64,000 nucleotides of DNA from Pseudoalteromonas viridis (GCF_017742995.1 NZ_CP072425.1:1178001-1242000), one strand, 5' to 3'; numbered from the stretch's first letter, positions 36,194-46,460 are shown. The notes: generated from the letters alone by a model not told the origin. A program made the numbers and translations.

Positions 36194-38338
36194 TTATTCG
36201 CACACAGACTCTTCCTCTTGCGCATAGGCGTCTGGCACATCCGCTTTTTTCAGGCGTACTTCCCTGTCCGCCGACGCAATGGTTTCTTTGCGGTGTGCAA
36301 TGATCACCCGGGTGATGTCCAGGCGCGATACTGCTTCATTGATATCTGATTCCAGGTTGGTATCCAGGTGACTGGTTGCCTCATCCATAAACAGAATTTT
36401 GGGCTGCTTATACAGGGCACGCGCCAGAATAATACGCTGCTTCTGACCACCGGACAGACTCGAGCCCATGTCGCCGATCAGGCTGTCGTAGTTCATCGGC
36501 ATCTGGCTGATGTCATCATGGATAGCAGCCAGCTGTGCACAGTAGACGACTCGCTCCATATCGATCGGGGTGTCAAAGAAGGCAATGTTGTCGGCTACGG
36601 AGCCAGACAGAAGCTCATCGTCCTGCATCACCGCCGCAATTTGCTGGCGATACTGACGCGCCCCGATCTGCTCCATCGGTACACCGTCGATCAGCACTTC
36701 ACCACTTTTGGGCTGATTGAGGCCCAGCATAATCTTCAGCAAGGTCGACTTACCACAACCAGAAGGCCCGGTGATCGCCACAGACTCGCCCGCTTCGATG
36801 GTCAGATTCAGGTCATTCAGTACGTTAGGTGTGGCATCTGAATAAGCAAAACAAATATTACGTAGCTCAATCTGACCCTTTACCTGATGCTGCTTAACCT
36901 GATCCGGCTGCAAAATCTCTTTGTCGGTCAATGCAATATCGGCGATACGATCAAAGTGCAGACCGACCATTTTAAATTCGATCAGCTTTTCGATCAGGTT
37001 GGCTGTTTTGTCCATAAACTGGCGTTTATACGACATAAAGGCAAACAGCATCCCGGTACTGAAACCACCATCGAGCACTAAATGCGCCGCCAGATACACC
37101 ACCAGAATATTCTCAATGCCAAACAGCGCACGGTTGATGGCGTCGTAGCCAATCTGAAAGTTACCGAGACGAATACTCTGATTGATGGCATTGGCGTAGC
37201 GGTTTTGCCACTGGCCTTCGCGTTTTACTTCTGAGCCAAACAGTTTAATGGTCTGAATGCCCCGCACGGTTTCCATAAAGTTGGAGTTCTCTTCCGCACG
37301 CGCCATGATCTCCTGCTCGCTGATATTACGAAACGGTCTGTACATCGCAATCCGGACAATGGCGTAGGCCACCACCGCCGCTAACACTACGGCCGACAGC
37401 GTGGGGCTGTAAAAGAAGATCATCGCCAGGGTGATCACCGCCATCAGCCCGTCAATGATTGCTTCAATTACCCCGGTGGTGAGAATTTGTTTGACCTGCT
37501 GAAGTGAACCAAAGCGGGACACGACGTCACCCATATGGCGTTTTTCAAAGTAAGAGATGGGCAGGCGCACCAGATGGTGAAATAAGTTGGCACCGAGCTG
37601 AATGTTCATCTGGTTACCAAAGTGCAGCAAGGTAAAGCCCCGCAGTGCATTGGTGGCGATTTCAAACACCAGCACCAGGAAGAAGCCGGTGGCGAGCACC
37701 GTCAACAGGTTGGTATCCCCGGTCAGGATCACATCGTCGATCACCAGCTGAATATAATAGGGTGCGGCGAGGGTAAACACCTGCAATATGATAGATAGCA
37801 GGAAAATCAGGGTCAGCGAGCGTTTCAGCCCGGTAATGCGGCTCCAGAAATCCGAGAAATGTAAGCTGGGTTTCTTTTCTTTCTTTTCGAAGCTCTTGGT
37901 TGGGGTCAGCTCAAGCGCGACCCCGGTAAAATGCTTGGAGGCCTCCGCCATGGTGAAGGTTTTCTCGCCCGACGCCGGGTCATGGATCACAATGCGTTTT
38001 TCATTGGCCTTTTTCAGTACCACAAAGTGATTCATATCCCAGTGCAGGATACAGGGCGTTTGCAGGGCATCGAGATCTTCCAGCTCAATGCGCAGCGGTC
38101 GCGAACTCATTTCCAGCTTCTCGGCAAAGTGCATAATGTCCAGCAAGGTTGCCCCTTCGATGGAAATACTGAACTTTTGCCTCAGCGTGGTAAGGTCGCT
38201 GTGATAACCATGATAAGCCGCCACCATGGCGAGGCTGGCAAGGCCACATTCGGCGGCCTCGGATTGCAAAATAACAGGCAGTGACTTCCTTGACCAGAAC
38301 TGTAACTGCTGTACCGGTGATTCGTCTTCAACGTGCAT
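36194..38338 (-). CDS. lanT: C39-peptidase-containing ABC exporter (LanT-type PCAT)
   Basis: 714 residues in three parts. Residues ~20-145 are a C39 peptidase with Q25/C31 (SEAAECGLASLAM), the catalytic His in WDMNHFVVL and Asp in IHDPASG. Residues ~165-440 are six membrane helices. Residues ~480-700 are the nucleotide-binding domain: GPSGCGKST (Walker A), LSGGQKQR (signature), ILFMDEATSHLD (Walker B). Such proteins cut leader peptides after a double-Gly motif during export. Class I lanthipeptide loci usually use a LanP protease, so a C39 exporter with LanB is a mixed design seen in some Gram-negatives. Confidence 0.95.
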   Translation of the reverse strand: MHVEDESPVQQLQFWSRKSLPVILQSEAAECGLASLAMVAAYHGYHSDLTTLRQKFSISIEGATLLDIMHFAEKLEMSSRPLRIELEDLDALQTPCILHWDMNHFVVLKKANEKRIVIHDPASGEKTFTMAEASKHFTGVALELTPTKSFEKKEKKPSLHFSDFWSRITGLKRSLTLIFLLSIILQVFTLAAPYYIQLVIDDVILTGDTNLLTVLATGFFLVLVFEIATNALRGFTLLHFGNQMNIQLGANLFHHLVRLPISYFEKRHMGDVVSRFGSLQQVKQILTTGVIEAIIDGLMAVITLAMIFFYSPTLSAVVLAAVVAYAIVRIAMYRPFRNISEQEIMARAEENSNFMETVRGIQTIKLFGSEVKREGQWQNRYANAINQSIRLGNFQIGYDAINRALFGIENILVVYLAAHLVLDGGFSTGMLFAFMSYKRQFMDKTANLIEKLIEFKMVGLHFDRIADIALTDKEILQPDQVKQHQVKGQIELRNICFAYSDATPNVLNDLNLTIEAGESVAITGPSGCGKSTLLKIMLGLNQPKSGEVLIDGVPMEQIGARQYRQQIAAVMQDDELLSGSVADNIAFFDTPIDMERVVYCAQLAAIHDDISQMPMNYDSLIGDMGSSLSGGQKQRIILARALYKQPKILFMDEATSHLDTNLESDINEAVSRLDITRVIIAHRKETIASADREVRLKKADVPDAYAQEEESVCE

Positions 38339-38368
38339 AAAAAGCCTTTTTATTCTTGTAGTTGCAGC

Positions 38369-39613
38369 CTACAGCTGTCCTTTAATACTAAACACGGGGT
38401 CAAATAGCCAACGCAATAAAGAGCGCTCTTCAACGATGATGTCGGCATCCAGCATCATCCCGGCGCGCAGCGGCGTCGCTTTGCCATAGGCGGAGATCTG
38501 CTGATCCTGCAGCGCCACCACGACCCGATAAGCAGGCTCCTGTATCACGCCTGGAGTGCTGGTTTCTTCGGGCAGGATCACACTGTTACTGACCTGCTCT
38601 ATGGTGCCGTTGTAAATACCAAATTTCTCATACGGAAAAGCATGGTAGCGCAGCTTGGCTTCCTGACCGAGGTTGATAAACCCAAACGAAGAGGTCGGTA
38701 CATAAATAATCGCCTGCATCTGGCTGCCCTGCGGCAAGATACTCAACAGGTTCTGTCCGGCATTGACGCTTTTGCCGACCTTACCCAGTAGTCCGGTCAC
38801 CACGCCCGCTTTGGGTGCGCGCAGCTCTCCCAGCCGCTGTTGCTCAACGGAGGATAGCTGGATCTGCAGATCAGCCTGCTGAGATTCCAGCTGGCTGAGG
38901 CGCTCATCGTGTTGCAGTGGCAGTTTTTCCAGCTCAGTCTCGTATTGCTGAATTTGCGACGCCAGTGTCAGTCGCTCCGACTGAATACTCGATGCCTGTT
39001 GCTGCAAAGACAGCAGCGTGTCTTTTTGGCGCTGTAATTCAAGCTCGGAAATATAACCGGTCCCTTTGAGGGTACTGATCTGCCCCACCATTTGTTGATT
39101 GAGCTCAAGTCGCTTGTCAAACGTGCGGGCCTGGTTCTCTAACTCCTTCAGGCGAGCTTCTGCCGTGGTTTTTTGCTGCCGCAGCTCTGTCAGCTCAAGA
39201 ATATGCTGGCGTTTTTGCTGGCTGATTTGTTGCTGCAAATTACGCAGCTGAAAACCATATTGATTAAGCAGCGCCTGGTTCAATTCCAGTGACTGAGTGC
39301 TGTGCTTGGCGGATGCCACCCGCAACAAGGGCTGATCGGCTTCGACATAGTCTCCCTCAGACACCAACACCTCAGCAATGATCCCCGTTTGTGGTGCAAC
39401 CAGCTTTAACACCCCGGTATTAGGCTCAATAACACCAGAGACGCGCTCTTTGCGCGCGTAACTGCCACTTGCAAGAAAGATGATGCTAATAACAACGACG
39501 ATTAGGATAAGTAAAGCCAGTGTTCTGAACACCGGTGGTTGTACTAAACTTACAGCTCCTTCTAGTCGGTGTCTTTTACTCTCTAATACTTCTTTTCTAA
39601 AGAGATTTTCCAT
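38369..39613 (-). CDS. HlyD-family periplasmic adaptor for the lan exporter
   Basis: 414 residues: one membrane helix (LALLILIVVVISIIFLASGSYA), a lipoyl-like half, a long coiled-coil (~residues 105-260, rich in Leu, Gln and Glu), and the matching second half (PKAGVVTGLLGKVGKSVN). It links inner-membrane ABC exporters to an outer-membrane channel. It is the first gene of the minus-strand lan cluster, 30 bases before the C39 exporter. No TolC-like gene is in the window. Confidence 0.92.
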   Translation of the reverse strand: MENLFRKEVLESKRHRLEGAVSLVQPPVFRTLALLILIVVVISIIFLASGSYARKERVSGVIEPNTGVLKLVAPQTGIIAEVLVSEGDYVEADQPLLRVASAKHSTQSLELNQALLNQYGFQLRNLQQQISQQKRQHILELTELRQQKTTAEARLKELENQARTFDKRLELNQQMVGQISTLKGTGYISELELQRQKDTLLSLQQQASSIQSERLTLASQIQQYETELEKLPLQHDERLSQLESQQADLQIQLSSVEQQRLGELRAPKAGVVTGLLGKVGKSVNAGQNLLSILPQGSQMQAIIYVPTSSFGFINLGQEAKLRYHAFPYEKFGIYNGTIEQVSNSVILPEETSTPGVIQEPAYRVVVALQDQQISAYGKATPLRAGMMLDADIIVEERSLLRWLFDPVFSIKGQL

Positions 39614-39743
39614 AATTACCTAACACCCGATTGGTTGCGTTTTTTATTGTTAAATTTTAATTAACCCCGAGTAATGTACCACTTTGGCATGCAGAAAGGA
39701 ACTCACGAGGTGGTGTCTCTGACATCGCTTGAACCTTAATGAG

Positions 39744-39768
39744 AAACGGGAGCATAAGCTCCCGTTTT
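39744..39768. terminator. Hairpin downstream of glmU
   Basis: AAACGGGAGC, loop ATAA, GCTCCCGTTT: a perfect 10-bp stem three bases beyond the glmU stop, with short T runs on both strands. Confidence 0.75.
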
Positions 39769-39770
39769 AA

Positions 39771-41132
39771 CTAGTTTTTCTTTATCGGTCTTTGCCAATT
39801 ATCAATGTTACGCTGCTTGCCTCTGGCAACCGCCAGCGCTTCATCGTCCACCGTGGTGGTAATAACGGACCCGGCGCCCACAGTCGCAGTCTTGCCAATT
39901 TCAACCGGTGCAACCAATGAGGAGTTTGACCCAATAAAGGCGCCATCTCCGATAATGGTTTTAGATTTATTGACACCATCATAGTTACAGGTAATGGTGC
40001 CTGCGCCAATATTCACTTTTTCACCTATCTCAGCATCGCCCAGGTAGGTTAAGTGATTCGCCTTTGAGCCTTTGCCCAGGCGCGACTTTTTCATCTCAAC
40101 AAAGTTACCTATGTGCGAGTCGGTTTCCATGATGGCCCCCGGACGCAATCTGGCAAACGGGCCCAGCGTACACATATCGCCAACCGTTGCTTCTTCCACC
40201 AGAGTATTGGCTTTGATCACCACGCCATTGCCTATCTTACAATTTTTCAGGACACAGTTTGGACCAATGACAACATCGTCGCCCAGTTCAACCTGACCTT
40301 CAAAAATGACATTCACATCAATCTGAACGTCCTGACCGGTCGTCACTTCGCCGCGTACATCAATACGCTGTGGATCGGCCAGGCTGGCGCCATTGAGCAT
40401 CAGCGTTTCGGCTTGCCATTTCTGATAGGCACGCTCCAATCCAGCGAGCTGAACGCGGTTGTTGGCGCCTTCGACCTCCATCGCATCATCCGGTTGCGCT
40501 GAGGTGATCTCAACACCATCCTGATGCGCCATGGCAACGATGTCCGTCAGGTAATATTCACCCTGTGCGTTGTTATTGGACAACTTGCCCAGCCACTTTT
40601 TCAATAAGCCACCATTGGCCGCCATAATACCTGTGTTGATCTCCTGAATCGCTAGCTGCTCAGCGGTTGCATCTTTTTGTTCAACGATGCCGACCAGTTT
40701 GCCATTTTCACGGATCATGCGACCATAGCCCATGGGGTTATCAAGGTTCACAGTCAGTACGGCCAGCCCATGCTTAGGCGTTACATCCAATAAGCGTTGC
40801 AGTGTGGACAGGCGCGTTAACGGTACATCACCATATAAAATCAGCACAGTATCATCGTCAGCGATGTGCTCTTTCGCAACGGCAACCGCATGGCCGGTAC
40901 CCAGCTGCTCTGCCTGATGTACCCAGTTTACTTGATTGTGTTGCAATGCTGCCTGTAATTGCTCTGCACCATGACCGTAAACAAGGTTTGTGGTGCTGGC
41001 ACCCAAAGCACTCGCATTGTCAATCACATGCTGTACCATCGGCCTGCCTGCAACAGGGTGAAGTACTTTAGGTAATTTAGAACGCATCCGAGTGCCTTTG
41101 CCCGCGGCTAATATTACTGTTGTCAGTGCCAT
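39771..41132 (-). CDS. glmU: Bifunctional UDP-GlcNAc pyrophosphorylase / glucosamine-1-P acetyltransferase
   Basis: 453 residues, the usual length. The N-terminus has the nucleotidyltransferase signature [19 protein letters not shown]; the C-terminal half is a left-handed beta helix with isoleucine-patch hexapeptides, ending [18 protein letters not shown]. It acetylates glucosamine-1-P and makes UDP-GlcNAc, in the same pathway as glmS. In many relatives glmU and glmS sit together near the atp operon; here they lie 24 kb apart with the lan locus and other genes between them. Confidence 0.98.
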   Translation of the reverse strand: MALTTVILAAGKGTRMRSKLPKVLHPVAGRPMVQHVIDNASALGASTTNLVYGHGAEQLQAALQHNQVNWVHQAEQLGTGHAVAVAKEHIADDDTVLILYGDVPLTRLSTLQRLLDVTPKHGLAVLTVNLDNPMGYGRMIRENGKLVGIVEQKDATAEQLAIQEINTGIMAANGGLLKKWLGKLSNNNAQGEYYLTDIVAMAHQDGVEITSAQPDDAMEVEGANNRVQLAGLERAYQKWQAETLMLNGASLADPQRIDVRGEVTTGQDVQIDVNVIFEGQVELGDDVVIGPNCVLKNCKIGNGVVIKANTLVEEATVGDMCTLGPFARLRPGAIMETDSHIGNFVEMKKSRLGKGSKANHLTYLGDAEIGEKVNIGAGTITCNYDGVNKSKTIIGDGAFIGSNSSLVAPVEIGKTATVGAGSVITTTVDDEALAVARGKQRNIDNWQRPIKKN

Positions 41133-41352
41133 TGAACAGAATCCTTAATTCTTTATTTATACTATTCCGGCCAGAGGGACGGAGTTATACATCGAAACTT
41201 TCTACTGTCCGTTATTGTAACCACCTTTTAACCGCATTATAAGAACCTGGCTGCAATATCCATCAATTAAGCCCGGGTGCAATTTATTACAGTTACACTG
41301 TGACCCTTGCTTTTCTACACTTGAGTCAACATTCAAAAGAAGGAAAAGCAAA

Positions 41353-41499
41353 ATGCAAATCAAACTTAACAAAAAACCAATCAAGTCACTTTCATCAAAG
41401 CAGCCTGTCGACAAAGATGCCACTCGTTTTATCGCCGGTGGTACAGACTGTTACTCGCTAGGTGGCGCAGCCTGTCCAGATCTACTCATGGTTAAGTAA
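41353..41499 (+). CDS. lanA: Candidate lanthipeptide precursor (LanA)
   Basis: 48 residues, with AAGGA at ideal distance before the ATG. The leader runs from MQIKLNKKPIKSLSS to a double-Gly (RFIAGG) fitted to C39 cleavage. The core TDCYSLGGAACPDLLMVK holds one Thr, one Ser and two Cys, enough for two thioether rings. It is on the plus strand, while lanBCT and hlyD are on the minus strand beyond glmU. A strong terminator follows 88 bases after the stop. The leader pattern (IKL..K.IK.LS...T..I.GG-T) recurs in the peptide at 59193. I am fairly sure this is a precursor; that it is the substrate of this LanB is an inference. Confidence 0.8.
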   Translation: MQIKLNKKPIKSLSSKQPVDKDATRFIAGGTDCYSLGGAACPDLLMVK

Positions 41500-41587
41500 G
41501 ACCAATAAACTGAAACTGGAACAGGTTTTTGATGGTGATGCCTGCCGATAGTCGGCACACCGCATGGTACAGAACCAACTCCAGCAA

Positions 41588-41620
41588 AAAGCGGCCTTCA
41601 ATTTGAAGGCCGCTTTGTTC
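41588..41620 (+). terminator. Rho-independent terminator of lanA
   Basis: AAAGCGGCCTTC, loop AATTT, GAAGGCCGCTTT: perfect 12-bp stem followed by GTTCTT; the only hairpin between lanA and the efflux genes for plus-strand transcripts. Confidence 0.88.
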
Positions 41621-41973
41621 TTCTGCCCCCCTATAATCACCGCGCTTTAATCGTGATTGCCAGATCAAAAGCAATCACCACTACACAGCAATTCCGCACC
41701 TCTCGCCAGCCCCGTTAAGCGCGTCTATCCATGTTGCTTCGATATATGGCCAGATTTAAGCCCATCGTTCGGCCAGGCAGGAAAGGGATGGGTATACAGT
41801 AACGCTCTTGTACTAGCGACAAGGTTCATTCTCAAACTAACCGTATACTAAATTAACGCCATTCAATGGCCCTGGAGATAGCGCAATCAGGTGACCGGCA
41901 CGGGCCTGACGGTGATAACAAGGAGACTCGAGGTAAGTGCGTAATGTCATCACACGAGACGGGAAAACAGATA
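41621..41973. other. Gene-free spacer between lanA and the RND efflux gene
   Basis: About 350 bases without a convincing open frame, ribosome site or repeat. Nothing else recognised. Confidence 0.5.
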
Positions 41974-42000
41974 AAGTGCAACACCAGGGATGTTGCACTT
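41974..42000 (-). terminator. Terminator of the RND efflux transcript
   Basis: AAGTGCAACA, loop CCAGGGA, TGTTGCACTT: a 10-bp perfect stem. On the minus strand the second arm is followed by TATCTGTTTTC. It lies 34 bases after the RND stop. Confidence 0.7.
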
Positions 42001-42033
42001 GGTTACGTGTGAGTGCTTATTTACAAATTGAGG

Positions 42034-45000
42034 TTATGCCGTTGTGGAAAGGGCCGGTTCAGCCACCTCTTTTTCCTTTTTAGCGAACACAGATTGAGAC
42101 AGCAGCGCCGACATGAAGCTGAGACTCAGCAATGCACTCAGCGTCATACCACCCACAATCACGGCTGCCAGTCCTCGGTAGATCTCTGCACCTTCTCCGG
42201 GAATAAGCATCAGCGGCAGCATACCCAGAATACTCGTACCGGTACTCATATAAATGGGACGACGTCGCAATGTCACGGCTTGCACTATGGCCTGCTGTTG
42301 AGACAGCCCCTCAGACAGACTACGCTGGAACTGGCTGACCAATAAAATGGCGTTATTGATAACCAGACCAAACAGGATGATAAACCCTATCATAGTGATA
42401 ATATCTAAGTTTTGGCTATCAACCATATCTATAATCACCAGCGCCAGCATCCCTCCGAACGCCGCCAAAGGTAAGCTCATCACAACGGCAATCGCCATGC
42501 GCCATGATTTCAAGGTCAGCCACATGAGTACGGTCAACGTAATCACAGAGATAATCAGCAGGTGCAGGAACTCTTTGAGGAATTCCGTTAAGTTGTCCGC
42601 ACTACCCATATAACTAAAATAGATATTCTGGTTTTCATAGTCACCTATAAACTCACTGATATCCTGCTTAATCTGACTTAAGAACTGACCTATAGCGGCG
42701 CCCTCAGGAGGCTCGATTTCCAATGCGACCGTCGTCTCTCCATTGACGCGTAATAACTCTGCCGGCGCCTGGCTCATTTTCACATCAGCCAAGTGGTGCA
42801 ATGGCACCAATCCAAAACCAGGGATTGCTATTTCTGTATCCAGCAAGGCTTCAATGCTATTCAGCTCACGTCCTTTCAGATACATAGGTAATGCATTACC
42901 CTGCGCAAAGAAGTGACCCAAGTAAACCCCATCTGTTAATGCCACCAACTTCTCATTCAGCTTGGCTGGGGTTAACCCTAAATGGACCAGATTTTCTTGC
43001 TTTGGTGTAAACTCGATGCGAGGCACCCGGTTATACAGTGGGGAGTCTTCGGTGATTTTTGCCTCTGGGTACTTGTTTTGCAGGAAGCTTAATATTTCGC
43101 GACCAGCCTCTTGTAGCCTGGGCAAGGTATCTCCTTTCAGGTTGAGCTCAATAACACGGTTGTCCGGCAGTGCAAAACTGAGCAGATTACCCGGCATAAC
43201 ATAGTGCACGGTCCCGGGGAGGTCATGCAGGATTTCGTTGCTGATCCAGTTACGGAACGTGTCAAACTGCCCGCTTTCACGTGGATAGAAATACACCTGA
43301 CACATGCCCGTATTACAGAACATGCCATAGACTTCAAAGTCAGGGGCGCTGTTGTTCAACTCGGCGCGATCAATTCGGTTGTAAATGGTTTGCGCGATCC
43401 GGTGTTCAGCGACTTCATGAGTAAGAGGTTCATTAAACAATACAATGGCATTGACGTTATTCTGACTTGGGCTGGGAAGCACATCGAAGTTGGGTGCCAA
43501 AAAATATGTACTGAAAATAGCCATGGGCAAGCACAGTACAAGGATAGCAGTTGCAATCAAGCGGCTTCTGGCCGGCGCTGTAAACAAAGTGACCCAGCGG
43601 CTTGGCTGGTGTTCAGTTTGCTCTACTCGCGCATCATTGCCCTTTATCAGCTTTCTGGCCGCAGCAGGTAGCACTACTAACGCCACAACCACCGAGGCCA
43701 TCAGTGCACTTGAAATAGTAAATGCTAAATCGATAAACAGCTGTGCCTCTGCTGACTCCATCATAATAATGGGCACAAAAATGATAATGCTCGACAAGGT
43801 TGATGAAATAATGGCGCCGCTTACTTCTTTCGTGCCTCTCGAAATAGCCCGCTCTACCGGTAAACCCTGACGCACCAAGCGGAAGATATTATCAATAACA
43901 ATAATAGCGGCATCCAGCAACAGGCCTATCGACAACGCCATGCCCGCCAGAGAAATCACATTTAGGCTGTAGTCGCCAAGTTTCATCCCGATCACGACCA
44001 ACGCCAGACACACAGGTACCGCCAAAAAAATCAACATAACGGCGCTGGAATTACGAAAGAAGAAGATCAACAGACCACATGCAAGCAATACACCCAATAA
44101 CAAGTTGCCATACACCTGGTTCAATGCATTGTGAATGGATTTAGAATCATCTCGGCTAAGGGAGATTTGCATATCGTGCTGTTTGAGCGCACCTTCATTC
44201 AGTGACGCAAAAACGGCCTTAACCTCGGCAATGGTGGACAAGGCGTCCACGTTTGGTGTCGGCTCCATGGTAAAGTAAAACGCACGATGCCCCTGAAAAG
44301 AAGCATACCCCCACTTGCTGAGCGGTTTGACTTCTATCTGCGCCACTTCCTCTAACCGGACAATATGACCCTGGCGAACGGCGATAGGCAACCGTTTGAG
44401 CTCGTCAATGGTCAACTGCCCATTGAAGTGCAAACTGTACTCCCGAGAGCCAATGGTCAGCTGATCACCAGATTGATCTTTAAGATTTCGCATCGCATGA
44501 CCGACTGCATCGGTGGTCAAATCAAAGTTAGCCAGCTTTTGCGGGTCAAACGAAATATCGACGCGCTGCTCTGTGTTATTGAACGCTTTTTCTAACCGTG
44601 CAATACCCGAAATTTTTGTTAATTCAGGCTCGATCAGATTGGTCATCACACGGATAAATTCCTCCTTGCTGACCGAACGAGGTGAGTACAACATAGCAGA
44701 GGCCAGCGTACTGTTCGCGCCAGATGCCTTATTAATGACCTGCGGTGGTGATACCTCGGTGGGCCAGGTTGGAACCTGGTTTATTTGCGACAAGACCTCC
44801 AGATACATCTTGTCCATATCCGCATCATATGGAAAGTACAGCTTAGTATATGCAGAACCAGCCAGGACGGTGGTCTTAAACTCGGTTAGCCCATTTATAG
44901 ACTTAAGCTGCTGTTCAAGTGGCGCAATCAGTGTTTGTTCAATCTCATCCGCCCCTTTTCCCTGCCAACTCGTTACCAGCATGATCAATGGCTTACTGAT

Positions 45001-45111
45001 CGGTGGTAACAAAGCGTTTTTTAGTGTGGTCGCGTGATAAGCGCCGAGTGCAACACAAGCCAGGGCACAAACCAGTACCAAGGAGGTGAATTGCTTAAGA
45101 TTCATAGCCAT
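42034..45111 (-). CDS. RND-family efflux pump inner-membrane subunit
   Basis: 1025 residues, the usual AcrB-like length, with a membrane helix at each end of two large periplasmic loops. Family marks: NAILLVSQFQRSLSEGLSQQQAIVQA and the cluster GTSILGMLPLMLIPGEGAEIYRG near the C-terminus, DAAIIVIDNIFRLVRQGLPVERA in the first half. The N-terminal motif PISKPLIMLVTSWQGKGADEIEQTL is HAE1/MdtC-like. It exports drugs or peptides across the envelope with its adaptor; its start overlaps the adaptor's stop by 17 bases. It ends the minus-strand gene train and could export the repeat-peptide product (inference). Confidence 0.93.
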   Translation of the reverse strand: MAMNLKQFTSLVLVCALACVALGAYHATTLKNALLPPISKPLIMLVTSWQGKGADEIEQTLIAPLEQQLKSINGLTEFKTTVLAGSAYTKLYFPYDADMDKMYLEVLSQINQVPTWPTEVSPPQVINKASGANSTLASAMLYSPRSVSKEEFIRVMTNLIEPELTKISGIARLEKAFNNTEQRVDISFDPQKLANFDLTTDAVGHAMRNLKDQSGDQLTIGSREYSLHFNGQLTIDELKRLPIAVRQGHIVRLEEVAQIEVKPLSKWGYASFQGHRAFYFTMEPTPNVDALSTIAEVKAVFASLNEGALKQHDMQISLSRDDSKSIHNALNQVYGNLLLGVLLACGLLIFFFRNSSAVMLIFLAVPVCLALVVIGMKLGDYSLNVISLAGMALSIGLLLDAAIIVIDNIFRLVRQGLPVERAISRGTKEVSGAIISSTLSSIIIFVPIIMMESAEAQLFIDLAFTISSALMASVVVALVVLPAAARKLIKGNDARVEQTEHQPSRWVTLFTAPARSRLIATAILVLCLPMAIFSTYFLAPNFDVLPSPSQNNVNAIVLFNEPLTHEVAEHRIAQTIYNRIDRAELNNSAPDFEVYGMFCNTGMCQVYFYPRESGQFDTFRNWISNEILHDLPGTVHYVMPGNLLSFALPDNRVIELNLKGDTLPRLQEAGREILSFLQNKYPEAKITEDSPLYNRVPRIEFTPKQENLVHLGLTPAKLNEKLVALTDGVYLGHFFAQGNALPMYLKGRELNSIEALLDTEIAIPGFGLVPLHHLADVKMSQAPAELLRVNGETTVALEIEPPEGAAIGQFLSQIKQDISEFIGDYENQNIYFSYMGSADNLTEFLKEFLHLLIISVITLTVLMWLTLKSWRMAIAVVMSLPLAAFGGMLALVIIDMVDSQNLDIITMIGFIILFGLVINNAILLVSQFQRSLSEGLSQQQAIVQAVTLRRRPIYMSTGTSILGMLPLMLIPGEGAEIYRGLAAVIVGGMTLSALLSLSFMSALLSQSVFAKKEKEVAEPALSTTA

Positions 45112-46207
45112 CCTCCAGATTTTGTTGAGCCATCAAGCTGTTAGATTGCTCTACCTTTACTTTGTCTCCCACTGTCAGGCCGCGCTTGCCGGTGGTGATC
45201 ACTTGATTGCCCGGCGCCAGCTTAGTGCGCACAATTGCTTTGTCCTGAACATTGAACAGCACGTCGACAGATTGTCGATCGACGGTCTGATCGCCACGCA
45301 GATACCAGACGAAGTATCCATTATTGGTGATTTCCAACGCATCATACGGAATGCTAGCCAAACCCGCTCGGTGTTGACTCAACTCCACCGAAACCCGTTC
45401 ACCGACCAGGCTGTCTTGTCCCGGGTTCGCTTCATAACCCAGTATAAAATTAATCACCTGCGCCTCTTTATTTGCGATGTGATTGCCCCGCAAGTAATGT
45501 AAGGATTGATTGTCTTTAGTACGATAGGTGGCATTCATCAAGCCTGCAACCCCGGAAAAAGCACGATATTTATCGACTGGCAGCTGACACTTTAACTCAC
45601 GCTGCTCTGACGGCTCGATGGTTGCCATCAGTTGCCCCTGAGTGATGGACTGGCCCGGCTCGACATGCATCTCCACAATCACGCCACTCACGGGCGCCTT
45701 GTGTTCAAAATGTGCAAGCTGGTAGCGACTGGCTTCCAGTTTCTGCTGCAATTGTTTGACATTGAGCTCAGCCAGCTTAAATTTGTTTTCCTGTTCTTGT
45801 AGGTCGAACTCTGACAGTACCTCCATACTTAGCTTCTTCAGCCTCCTTAGCTCTCGCTGCTCATACTCTTGTGTGATTTTTGCAGCTGCCAGTTCCAGCT
45901 CCAATGTCTTGACTTCTCGCTCCAAATAAAAAGTATGTTGTTTAGCCAATACCTCTCCTTCGCGTACAAAACTTCCTTGTGGTTTAATCCACTCTAACAA
46001 TGCAGTGCCATGACTGGAGACCTGATATCGACTAGGCGTACTGACACTACACCAGAAGTTATGCACCATGCCTTTTTCCCACGTTTCCAGCTCGGCCACA
46101 GACACCAAATTGGCGCCATATGCCGGGCTGATAATGCTGGCACCGAGCAGACCGGCAAAGGCCATAGAAATGGGGGGGGTTGGTAGTTTAAAATTGCGTA
46201 TATCCAT
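45095..46207 (-). CDS. HlyD/AcrA-like periplasmic adaptor of the RND pump
   Basis: 370 residues from the ATG at 46205-46207; an in-frame GTG at 46219 is possible but neither has a strong ribosome site. An N-terminal hydrophobic segment (MAFAGLLGASIISPAYGAN) may be a signal sequence. The middle has a lipoyl-like domain (FVREGEVLAKQHTFYL), a coiled-coil hairpin (residues ~85-165, rich in E, L, K, Q), and the matching PVSGVIVEMHVEPGQSITQGQ. It connects the RND protein to an outer-membrane factor. No TolC-like gene is adjacent. A 280-base gap and a hairpin separate it from the protease gene upstream. Confidence 0.88.
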   Translation of the reverse strand: MDIRNFKLPTPPISMAFAGLLGASIISPAYGANLVSVAELETWEKGMVHNFWCSVSTPSRYQVSSHGTALLEWIKPQGSFVREGEVLAKQHTFYLEREVKTLELELAAAKITQEYEQRELRRLKKLSMEVLSEFDLQEQENKFKLAELNVKQLQQKLEASRYQLAHFEHKAPVSGVIVEMHVEPGQSITQGQLMATIEPSEQRELKCQLPVDKYRAFSGVAGLMNATYRTKDNQSLHYLRGNHIANKEAQVINFILGYEANPGQDSLVGERVSVELSQHRAGLASIPYDALEITNNGYFVWYLRGDQTVDRQSVDVLFNVQDKAIVRTKLAPGNQVITTGKRGLTVGDKVKVEQSNSLMAQQNLEDGYES

Positions 46208-46224
46208 TGCGACTCTCACGATTG

Positions 46225-46255
46225 TACATTGACTTATTACATAGATTACAATGTA
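46225..46255. promoter_or_regulatory. Inverted repeat upstream of the efflux adaptor gene
   Basis: TACATTG at 46225-46231 and CAATGTA at 46249-46255 form an exact 7-bp inverted repeat with a 17-base A+T-rich centre, directly upstream of the adaptor start. Such sites are typical operators of TetR-like repressors, but none is encoded nearby. Confidence 0.35.
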
Positions 46256-46460
46256 TAAATTTTGTTAAACACTGACACAAATTACAGGGAGTGAGGGACG
46301 GATGCTCTGACGAGTAAGCGGCTGACACCGGGATTAACGGTGTATGACAATAGGTTATATTTCACAAGCTGAGAGAGATATCAGAACCGCCCAGGTTAGC
46401 AAGTTCTGACGTTCTGGAACATGCCGACGCGCGAAAACTACGACAGCCAGCATGTCCGCT

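Noticed and set aside
41202..41423. Minus-strand open frame across the lanA candidate
   Set aside because: The plus-strand 48-residue frame has a ribosome site, GG leader and Cys core, while this one has no such support.
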